DNA of 19,820 nt. Origin: Thermotogaceae bacterium (GTDB taxonomy: Bacteria > Thermotogota > Thermotogae > Thermotogales > Thermotogaceae). The position numbers and the translations under genes are program-made. The notes beneath the pieces are model-generated. The model saw only the letters and a program-made list of their open reading frames with translations. It did not search any database and was not told the origin of the DNA. Every line of letters begins with the position of its first letter. Position 1 is the stretch's first letter. Positions 1 to 6,215 of the stretch are shown here, in pieces. The DNA lies in the NCBI GenBank assembly GCA_027038385.1, contig JALVXE010000009.1:1-19820 (forward strand), read 5' to 3'.

Positions 1-126
1 AACGTGACGGGTGCGTTCGTAGGGAACCTCTTGACAGTCCAGCAAGCTGCGCTGATAGGGGGATTAGCCATAGCATCTGGAACCCTGACATACAGTAAAA
101 AAGTCATGATGACCGTGGGAAAGAAG
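1..126 (+). repeat. Direct repeat copy 1: 126 bp identical to 973-1098
   Basis: Every base from 1 to 126 matches 973-1098. The first mismatch is at 127 (C against A at 1099). The block encodes the second Pit signature and the helix after it. Its left limit cannot be seen because the window starts there. Confidence 0.97.
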
Positions 127-378
127 CTTGTCGAACTCGATCCTTTTTCGTCTTTGGTTTCTATGTTTGCAGAGGCTCTCACGGTTTGGATTTATTCGCT
201 CGTTGGTGTTCCAGTCTCCGCATCGCAAGCGATAGTTGGTGGTGTCTTGGGAGCTGGAATCGCACGAGGTACGAACCTTGTGAGCAAAAAGATGCTCTTC
301 AAGATATTTTTCGGATGGATAGGTACGCCTACAATATCCGGAATCGTTTCGATTCTACTTTACAAAGCATTTGCATGA
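1..378 (+). CDS. Pit-family inorganic anion (phosphate) permease, C-terminal part only (5' end outside window)
   Basis: This is the last 125 codons of a Pit (PF01384) permease. The reading frame is open from base 1 (Asn-Val-Thr-Gly) and stops with TGA at 376-378, so the start lies left of the window. The fragment begins inside the second Pit signature (GANNVANVTG) and carries the GVPVSASQAIVGG segment and hydrophobic C-terminal helices typical of the second inverted repeat. Pit proteins move phosphate, or a related anion, across the inner membrane with a cation. Bases 1-126 are identical to 973-1098 in the next gene, after which the two diverge quickly. It is most likely the 3' part of a tandem paralogue; the sequence alone cannot exclude a fragment joined at an assembly break. 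Confidence 0.85.
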   Translation, partial: NVTGAFVGNLLTVQQAALIGGLAIASGTLTYSKKVMMTVGKKLVELDPFSSLVSMFAEALTVWIYSLVGVPVSASQAIVGGVLGAGIARGTNLVSKKMLFKIFFGWIGTPTISGIVSILLYKAFA

Positions 379-429
379 TTCCGACTCTTTTATGTTATTC
401 TTCCTTATTTGTGAAGGGAAGGTGAAAAG

Positions 430-1347
430 ATGCTACTTTACATAATTCCTTCTCTGATGCTCGGTTGGAGCTTGGGTGCTAACGATGCCGCGAACATATT
501 CGGGCCACCTGTCGCGAGCAGGCTTGTTCCGTACTGGAGAGCGGTTATAGTCTCAGCGATTTTCACGGTGGTAGGAGCCGTTACGGGAGGAGCCGCGGGA
601 CTCCACACGATAGGTAATCTGTCGCATTCAAGCGTTCTTGAAAGCTCCTTCTCTGTTCTAGGAGGAGCGATATCCGTTATAATAATGACGATACTCGCAC
701 TCCCGGTTTCGACATCTCAGGCCGTTGTCGGTGGGATATTGGGAATAGGGCTTTTAAAGGGAAGCGTCAACTGGGCAGTTCTCTGGAAGATAGTGATATG
801 TTGGGTAACCACGCCTATAGGAGCGCTCTTTTTCGGATACGTTGTTTACAAAATCACCGCTCCGTTTTTCTCTAAGATAAAGTCGATAGCGCTGCAGGAC
901 AAGGTATTGGTTGTTATGACGTGGATGATAGGAGCTTACGGTGCGTATTCTCTTGGTGCAAACAACGTTGCGAACGTGACGGGTGCGTTCGTAGGGAACC
1001 TCTTGACAGTCCAGCAAGCTGCGCTGATAGGGGGATTAGCCATAGCATCTGGAACCCTGACATACAGTAAAAAAGTCATGATGACCGTGGGAAAGAAGAT
1101 AATAGAACTCGACCATTTCTCATCTTTGATATCGATATTTGCAGAGGCCCTTACAGTTTGGATATACGCTCTGATAGGAGTTCCCGTCTCGACGTCTCAG
1201 GCGATAGTTGGTGGTGTCTTGGGAGCGGGTTTTGCACGTGGTACGAACCTTGCCGATAGGAAAATGTTGTTTAGAATACTCTTTGGTTGGGTTGGAACAC
1301 CAGTCATAGCGGGCATAATATCCGCCGTCTTGTATATCCTTATATGA
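430..1347 (+). CDS. pit: Pit-family inorganic phosphate permease
   Basis: Complete 305-residue Pit-family integral membrane permease (PF01384), predicted to import phosphate by cation symport; sulfate or another anion cannot be excluded. The internal duplication of the family is clear. The first signature, GANDAANIFG, is at residues 16-25 and the second, GANNVANVTG, at 176-185. Each is followed by a PVSTSQAVVGG-like segment (about 95 and 255) and by hydrophobic helices. ATG 430 is preceded by GGAAGGTG at suitable distance. The gene sits 51 bp after the partial paralogue and is followed at once by a DUF47 protein, the usual Pit partner. Codons 182-223 are nucleotide-identical to the upstream paralogue although the flanking sequence has diverged. 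Confidence 0.9.
   Translation: MLLYIIPSLMLGWSLGANDAANIFGPPVASRLVPYWRAVIVSAIFTVVGAVTGGAAGLHTIGNLSHSSVLESSFSVLGGAISVIIMTILALPVSTSQAVVGGILGIGLLKGSVNWAVLWKIVICWVTTPIGALFFGYVVYKITAPFFSKIKSIALQDKVLVVMTWMIGAYGAYSLGANNVANVTGAFVGNLLTVQQAALIGGLAIASGTLTYSKKVMMTVGKKIIELDHFSSLISIFAEALTVWIYALIGVPVSTSQAIVGGVLGAGFARGTNLADRKMLFRILFGWVGTPVIAGIISAVLYILI
973..1098 (+). repeat. Direct repeat copy 2: 126 bp identical to 1-126
   Basis: Second copy of the identical block, inside pit codons 182-223. Identity ends sharply at 1099. A further 26-bp identical island is found downstream at 1201-1226, matching 229-254 of the first copy and encoding the start of the QAIVGGVLGAG segment. Confidence 0.97.
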
Positions 1348-1361
1348 GGGGGGGAAATGAG

Positions 1362-2003
1362 ATGTTCTTCTTCGGTAAGAAAGAGTCTGAGATAATAAAG
1401 AGCTTTATGAAGCATTTGGATGCAGTTGAAGAGACACTGGAAAGCTTCAGGGAGTTCATGGATGCGTATCTAGATGGCAGAGAGGATTTTGAGGATCTCG
1501 CTTTGAAGACCATAAACGCTGAGAGTGCTGCGGATAGATTGAGAAGGGAAACCGAAACCATGATGTATTCTGGTGCGTTCCTTCCAAATTTCCGAGGAGA
1601 TCTTCTTGGACTCATCGAAGCCGTTGATGTGATAGCTGACAGAGCCGAAACCGTTGCCAGACTTGTGAACCTCCAGAGAACTGAGTTTCCCGACGATATA
1701 AGGGGAGATATCAGAAAGCAAGTCGGGGTGTCTATAAAAGCTTACAAGGCTTTGAAGAGAGCTATAAGGACGATGTTTGAGGATGTTGACGAAGCTGCAG
1801 AATGTGTTGTTGAAACGGAAAAGCTTGAACACCAGGAAGACGAAATAGAGTGGCAACTGATCAAAAAACTCTTCTCTCTGGATGTTGAAAGGGCCGTGAA
1901 ACTGGAGGTTAGGGAAGTAATAGGTCTGATAGGCGATATAGCAGACTTATCCGAGGACGCATCGGACAGGGTGGAAATCATACTCCTGAAGAGGAGGGTA
2001 TGA
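1362..2003 (+). CDS. DUF47 / PhoU-like Pit accessory protein
   Basis: A 213-residue cytoplasmic all-helical protein starting MFFFGKKESEII, of the DUF47/PhoU_div family (PF01865). These proteins are related to PhoU and are nearly always encoded beside Pit permeases, where they are thought to regulate or assist phosphate uptake. Charged amphipathic helices run throughout, and acidic helical segments such as EKLEHQEDEIE fit the metal-binding PhoU fold. ATG 1362 is chosen because GAGGGGGG at 1346-1354 stands about 7 bases upstream. An in-frame ATG at 1344 overlaps the pit stop as ATGA but has no Shine-Dalgarno sequence. The 3' end overlaps mazG by 4 bp, so translation of the two is likely coupled. 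Confidence 0.85.
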   Translation: MFFFGKKESEIIKSFMKHLDAVEETLESFREFMDAYLDGREDFEDLALKTINAESAADRLRRETETMMYSGAFLPNFRGDLLGLIEAVDVIADRAETVARLVNLQRTEFPDDIRGDIRKQVGVSIKAYKALKRAIRTMFEDVDEAAECVVETEKLEHQEDEIEWQLIKKLFSLDVERAVKLEVREVIGLIGDIADLSEDASDRVEIILLKRRV

Positions 2004-2752
2004 TTTTGGGAGAAGTTGGAAAGAATTTTGAAAGGCTGATTGAAGTCATGAGAGCGCTGAGAGCTCCTGGAGGATGTGATTGGGATAGATCACAAAATCA
2101 CAAAACGCTGAAACCCTATTTGATAGAGGAAGCCTACGAACTTCTGGATGCGATAGACAGAGAAGACGATCAAGCGATGAAGGAGGAACTAGGAGATGTG
2201 CTGCTTCAGGTGATTTTCCACGCTCAGATAGCTTCTGAGCGTGGGGCTTTCGACATAAATGATGTTGTGAACGCACTTACGGAGAAGCTAATAAGGAGGC
2301 ACCCACACGTCTTTGAAAAGCCTGGGAAGTACTCTTACGAGAGGTGGGAAGAGATAAAAGCGAAGGAGAAAAAGGAAAAAAAGAGTGCAATTGGGAAAGT
2401 GAATTCAGCTCTTCCCGCTTTGTCCATGGCAAGAAGGATTCAGGAGAATGCTTCAGCTGTGGGGTTTGATTGGAAAGATGTAGGTGGAGTCAAGGAAAAG
2501 GTGAGAGAAGAGATCGAGGAGTTCTTGAAAGATCCAAGCGAGGATGAATTTGGCGATATACTCTTCTCGCTCGTGAACCTTTCGAGGTTCATGGGTATAG
2601 ATCCGGAGAAAGCTTTGAGAAAGTCCACCGAGAAATTCGTCAGACGTTTTCAGAAGATGGAGAAGCTCGTTGAAGACGATGGAAGAAAGCTGTCAAATCT
2701 CTCCGTTGAAGAGATGGACAGGTATTGGGAAAAGGCGAAGGAGGTTGAGTAG
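2000..2752 (+). CDS. mazG: Nucleoside triphosphate pyrophosphohydrolase MazG
   Basis: A 250-residue all-alpha NTP pyrophosphohydrolase that converts (d)NTPs to monophosphates and pyrophosphate, removing aberrant nucleotides. Length fits the two-domain MazG of E. coli (263 aa). The first domain has CDWDRSQNHKTLKPYLIEE at about 26-44 and the metal-binding pattern EExxE (43-47) followed by ExxD (63-66). A second MazG domain runs from about 150 to 235, with REEIEEFL and EDEFGDILFSLVN. ATG 2000 overlaps the preceding TGA (ATGA) and follows GAGGAGGGT at 1991-1999. The next gene starts on the base after its TAG stop, so this is part of one transcript with the phosphate-uptake genes. Confidence 0.93.
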   Translation: MILGEVGKNFERLIEVMRALRAPGGCDWDRSQNHKTLKPYLIEEAYELLDAIDREDDQAMKEELGDVLLQVIFHAQIASERGAFDINDVVNALTEKLIRRHPHVFEKPGKYSYERWEEIKAKEKKEKKSAIGKVNSALPALSMARRIQENASAVGFDWKDVGGVKEKVREEIEEFLKDPSEDEFGDILFSLVNLSRFMGIDPEKALRKSTEKFVRRFQKMEKLVEDDGRKLSNLSVEEMDRYWEKAKEVE

Positions 2753-3772
2753 ATGAGAAAGCTCATATTTGCTCTGTTTGCTTTGGTTTCATCTTTGTAC
2801 ATAGCCGTGGCAACTCCAACGGTTGTAGCAGTTGTGAACGGGTACAAGATAACTTCCGATTTTTTGAACATGATGGCGGATATGAACAGAATCCTCATGG
2901 GAATACATAGCCTCGATGAGAAATTCTTCACGGTGCTCACCTCAACTCAAGAGGGTCTTGCGTTCCTTCAAAGGTACAGAGAGGCGGTCCTAAGTGAGCT
3001 CATAGATCAGCTTCTCATACAACAGTTGGCTGAAAAAGAAGGGGTATCCCCATCGGAGAGTGAAGTTGAGAAAGCTGTCGAGAAGGACATCAACGATGCT
3101 TTAAAGAATCTGAAGATGAAGAAGACAGATTTTGAAAAATATCTTTCTACCGTAGGTATGAATATGAACAGTCTTGAGGAGAGATTAGCTTGGATGTACA
3201 AAACGAGTAAGAGTCTTGAAAATCTCAAGGAGAAGGTTACAAAAGACGCAACCGTATCGGAGGCGGAGATAAAAAGCTATTACGACAAGATAAAGACGAA
3301 AAGCAAAGTTCACCTGTACGCGATCTTTCTCGGATCCGAGTCGGATGCGGAGAAAGCCATGAAAAGAATCGAGAATGGGGAAGCTTTCACAGAGGTTGCG
3401 AGTGATATGTCGATCGAAAAGACATCGGCTGCTAAAGGAGGAGATCTTGGATTCTTAGATGTGAGAGTTGTGGAGAGCATCTTTGGCAAAGACTACGCGA
3501 GCAGGATAGAGAAAGCATCTGAAGGGGCGATACTCGGCCCTTACAAGATGGGAAGGAGCTGGGTGATATTCATGGTCAAAGAGAAGAAGAGAGAAGTTCT
3601 GAAATACGAGGATGTTAAAAAGGAGATAGAGAAGAAACTCCTCGAGGAAAAGAGAGAAGAGATATGGAATAAATGGTGGAAGAGAAACTTCGAGGCCTTT
3701 AAGAAAAACAGTGATATAAAAGTTCTTTTGGGAGGGAGTGTGAATGGGACTGACAATAGACAAGGTAGTTGA
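2753..3772 (+). CDS. Exported SurA/PpiC-type peptidyl-prolyl isomerase (foldase)
   Basis: A 339-residue protein with an N-terminal signal sequence: basic MRK, hydrophobic core 4-19, probable signal peptidase I site AVA-TP after residue 20. It has no lipobox cysteine, so it is probably periplasmic rather than a lipoprotein. Residues 24-170 form a charged helical SurA-N-like chaperone region beginning VVAVVNGYKIT. A parvulin (PpiC/rotamase) domain lies at about 184-278, with KGGDLGFLD and an EGAILGPYKMGRSWVIFMV strand pair typical of the fold. The C-terminus is a basic helix. The expected role is folding secreted or outer-sheath proteins. The gene starts directly after the mazG stop and overlaps the next gene by 29 bp. 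The precise subfamily (SurA or PrsA-like) is uncertain. Confidence 0.85.
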   Translation: MRKLIFALFALVSSLYIAVATPTVVAVVNGYKITSDFLNMMADMNRILMGIHSLDEKFFTVLTSTQEGLAFLQRYREAVLSELIDQLLIQQLAEKEGVSPSESEVEKAVEKDINDALKNLKMKKTDFEKYLSTVGMNMNSLEERLAWMYKTSKSLENLKEKVTKDATVSEAEIKSYYDKIKTKSKVHLYAIFLGSESDAEKAMKRIENGEAFTEVASDMSIEKTSAAKGGDLGFLDVRVVESIFGKDYASRIEKASEGAILGPYKMGRSWVIFMVKEKKREVLKYEDVKKEIEKKLLEEKREEIWNKWWKRNFEAFKKNSDIKVLLGGSVNGTDNRQGS

Positions 3773-5009
3773 TAAGTACGTTTCGAAGAGCAAACAGAGG
3801 GAGTACCTGTTTCTCAGTTTCGCCGCTTGGATAATAGTGGCTTATGGGGTACTGCTTGGAGCGTTTACACTCGGCGGAGTGGCGAAGGAACTCGGCAGTG
3901 AGAACGTCTTCTTACAGGCTTTCTTGAGGAGTTCCGTTTTCATCGGGATGCTCATCGGAGCTTTCCTCTCTGGAGTGATATCCGATTACTTCGGAAGGAA
4001 GTTCTCCATGAACTTCTACCTCATATTCTCAACGCTTTTCACGTTTCTCGGTGGGTTTTCACACGCGCTCGGTACTTTTGTAACGATGAGACTTTTGGCT
4101 GGTTTCGGGTATGGAGGACTTATGCCATCTGTTAACACTTACTTGAGTGAGACAGTTAGCATAAGGTTTAGAGGCAGGTACTTGGTATTCCTCGAATCCA
4201 TGTGGGCAGTTGGTAGTATCATTGTGGGGCTTGTACACATAACCATCGGAAAACACAGCTGGCGTTGGGACTACTGGCTTATGGGCCTAGGGCTTCTCTT
4301 ACTCATAGAGTATCTCAGGGTTCCAGAGAGTCCGAGGTTCGCGTTTTTAAAGGGTGGAAAAGATTTTCTAAACGAGGTTTTAAAAACCGAAGTCAAGGAA
4401 GATGTTGAGAAAATAGAGAAGGTGAAAGTTCCGGTGGCTGCTATATTGAAGCCACCATATCTCAGAAGAACCTTGATGATCTGGACGGTGTGGTTCGTTT
4501 TGAGTGTGGTTTACTACGGTATCTTCCTCTGGCTTCCCAGGATATTCGCATCGAGAGGTGTTGTGGAGCACGCTTTGTGGTTAACGTTTTTGATGATGGT
4601 TTTCCAACTCGCTGGGTATCTCCTTGCAGCTTATCTCATAGAGAAGGTAGGGAGGGTTCCATCCCTTTCAACCTTTCTCTTCGGAACAGGAGCTGCGGCT
4701 TTGGGATTTGCATTGATAAACTCGACTGGTATGTACATAACGATGGCTTTTCTAACCAGCGTGTTCTGCCTAGGTGCTTGGGGAGTGGTATACGCCTACA
4801 CACCAGAACTCTATCCAACGTCTTTCAGAACGACGGGCAACGGCACGGCCGGAACGATAACGAGGATAGGAGGGATACTAGCGCCTTACATAACCGTGTC
4901 TTTTAAAAACATAGTTTGGTCACTCGTGTTCTTCTCTATACTGGCAATACTTGCTGGAATCGTCGTTATCACGTTCGGTGTGGAAACAAGGGGGAGGGAA
5001 ATCAGCTGA
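3744..5009 (+). CDS. MFS transporter, sugar-porter/NiaP-like
   Basis: A 421-residue major facilitator with about 12 membrane helices and a central cytoplasmic loop near residues 200-235. The loop 2-3 motif (GVISDYFGRK) is at about 74-83. PESPR follows helix 6 and VETRGREIS ends the protein, a pattern shared by sugar porters and the SV2/NiaP-like group. TPELYPTSFRTTGNG in the C-terminal half resembles NiaP-type and aromatic-acid transporters more than true sugar permeases. The substrate cannot be called. ATG 3744 lies inside the end of the foldase gene (29-bp overlap) with GGGAGGGA just upstream. No binding-protein or catabolic gene is next to it. Confidence 0.85.
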   Translation: MGLTIDKVVDKYVSKSKQREYLFLSFAAWIIVAYGVLLGAFTLGGVAKELGSENVFLQAFLRSSVFIGMLIGAFLSGVISDYFGRKFSMNFYLIFSTLFTFLGGFSHALGTFVTMRLLAGFGYGGLMPSVNTYLSETVSIRFRGRYLVFLESMWAVGSIIVGLVHITIGKHSWRWDYWLMGLGLLLLIEYLRVPESPRFAFLKGGKDFLNEVLKTEVKEDVEKIEKVKVPVAAILKPPYLRRTLMIWTVWFVLSVVYYGIFLWLPRIFASRGVVEHALWLTFLMMVFQLAGYLLAAYLIEKVGRVPSLSTFLFGTGAAALGFALINSTGMYITMAFLTSVFCLGAWGVVYAYTPELYPTSFRTTGNGTAGTITRIGGILAPYITVSFKNIVWSLVFFSILAILAGIVVITFGVETRGREIS

Positions 5010-5662
5010 GAACTCACCTGGTGGTCGAAGGTACAGTCGGTTCGGGTAAGACTTCTCTCATAGAGAAGATAACCTCTCTTTGCAAGTGTAAACCGTTCTA
5101 CGAACTGTCCGACAGGATGATCGAGGACATGTTAGTTCGTTTTTACCACGATAGGAAGAGGTGGGCCTTCACTCTACAGATATTGTTTTTGACGAGTAGA
5201 TTCGAACAGATAAAAGAAGCTTCGAGGATTGAACGAGCCATTTTGGATAGATCCATATTCGGAGATGTGGTCTTCGCAAAGATGCTACACAGATACGGAG
5301 ATATGGGAGGTCACGAGCTATCGGTTTATGAGAGGCTTTACAGATCCCTGATCGATTCGATCAATCCGCCCTACCTCATGGTTTACGTAAGGATATCCAC
5401 GGATCTCGCCGTGAAGAGGATAAAACAGAGAGGAAGAGATTACGAGCTCATAGTCGAGAGGGAATATTGGGAGAATCTTAACCGTGAATACGAGAAGTAC
5501 TTTTCAAGCTACAACAGATCTCCACTGGTCATAATAAACGCCGACAAATACGATTGGGTTAGAAACGAAGAGGATGGATTTTATCTGGCGAATAAAGTTA
5601 AGAATCTTATTGAAAGATCCATATCTGGTGAACTGTCGGAAAACTTCCGCATCGAGATATGA
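5006..5662 (+). CDS. Deoxynucleoside kinase family protein, probable CTG start
   Basis: A 218-residue P-loop kinase of the deoxynucleoside kinase family (dAK/dGK/dCK-like), phosphorylating a deoxynucleoside for salvage. Walker A GTVGSGKTS is at 9-17, a candidate catalytic Glu at 33 (PFYELSDR), the substrate-site DRS motif at 81-83, and an arginine-rich lid RIKQRGRDYE at 138-147. No ATG, GTG or TTG in this frame is placed to keep the first beta strand (THLVVEG). CTG at 5006 is proposed: it overlaps the MFS stop as CTGA, and GGGGAGGG at 4991-4998 stands 7 bases upstream. GTG 5021 would cut into the strand, and TTG 4916 would add about 30 residues read from MFS coding sequence. The nucleoside specificity is unknown. 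Confidence 0.82.
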   Translation: MRTHLVVEGTVGSGKTSLIEKITSLCKCKPFYELSDRMIEDMLVRFYHDRKRWAFTLQILFLTSRFEQIKEASRIERAILDRSIFGDVVFAKMLHRYGDMGGHELSVYERLYRSLIDSINPPYLMVYVRISTDLAVKRIKQRGRDYELIVEREYWENLNREYEKYFSSYNRSPLVIINADKYDWVRNEEDGFYLANKVKNLIERSISGELSENFRIEI

Positions 5663-5684
5663 TCTTCTCCAATCCTTAAAAAAT

Positions 5685-5723
5685 CGTTAACGAAAAGGAG
5701 GATTATAATCCTCGGAGGGGTAT
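5685..5723 (+). promoter_or_regulatory. Palindromes and TATAAT upstream of ruvC
   Basis: The 61-bp gap before ruvC holds CGTTAACG (5685-5692) and a perfect 16-bp palindrome GAGGATTATAATCCTC (5698-5713). The palindrome contains TATAAT at 5704-5709. There is no convincing -35 hexamer 16-18 bp upstream. A start about 7 bp after TATAAT would leave almost no leader before the GGAGGGG site (5714-5720). It may be an operator or a small hairpin near the ribosome binding site rather than a promoter. Confidence 0.35.
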
Positions 5724-6215
5724 ATGGTGAGGATATTGGGAGTGGATCCCGGTTATGGTCTTCTGGGGTTCGGCGTTTTGGATTTGGATGGAAACAGGAT
5801 AAAGTACGTTACCCATGGTCATATCTCGACTCCGAAGGGGCTGGACCTCTCTAGAAGATTGTTGATTCTCTATAGAGAGCTTGAAAAGGTCTTCAAGGAA
5901 TTATCACCGAACTTGGTTGCCGTTGAAAAGATCTTTTTCGTGAAGAGTGTTACGACCGCTCTCGAGGTTGGGCACGCTCGAGGAATAGTTCTCATGGAGG
6001 CTGCGAAATTCGGCTCGAGGGTTTTTGAATGCTCTCCACAGCAGGTGAAGATATCCGTAAGTGGATATGGACGTGCGAGGAAAAGGCAAGTTCAGGAGAT
6101 GGTCATGAGACTTTTGAATCTACCTGAGATTCCGAAACCAGATGACGCCGCGGATGCCCTGGCGATAGCATGGTGTGCGGCATTGTACGGAGGGAAGGCA
6201 GATGGAGTTGAATAA
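5724..6215 (+). CDS. ruvC: Crossover junction endodeoxyribonuclease RuvC
   Basis: A 163-residue Holliday-junction resolvase of usual RuvC length with an RNase H-like fold. All four expected acidic catalytic residues are visible: Asp8 in LGVDPGYG, Glu68 in VAVEKIFF, and Asp141 and Asp144 in KPDDAADALAIAW. It cuts four-way junctions symmetrically as a dimer, normally with RuvAB. ruvA and ruvB are not in this window. ATG 5724 follows GGAGGGG closely. The 3' end overlaps the polC start by 14 bp, so resolvase and replicase are co-translated. Confidence 0.95.
   Translation: MVRILGVDPGYGLLGFGVLDLDGNRIKYVTHGHISTPKGLDLSRRLLILYRELEKVFKELSPNLVAVEKIFFVKSVTTALEVGHARGIVLMEAAKFGSRVFECSPQQVKISVSGYGRARKRQVQEMVMRLLNLPEIPKPDDAADALAIAWCAALYGGKADGVE

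Noticed and set aside
1..1226. Mobile element or CRISPR as a cause of the direct repeats
   Set aside because: The repeated bases are in-frame permease coding sequence in two paralogues. There is no transposase, terminal inverted repeat or spacer pattern.
1287..1361. Longer N-terminus for the DUF47 protein starting inside pit
   Set aside because: The extra 25 residues are pit coding sequence read in another frame. ATG 1362 has the ribosome binding site and gives the family N-terminus.
4916..5005. TTG start for the deoxynucleoside kinase
   Set aside because: It would add about 30 residues rich in Cys, Arg and Asn that are MFS coding sequence in another frame, with no Shine-Dalgarno sequence. 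The fold starts at THLVVEG.
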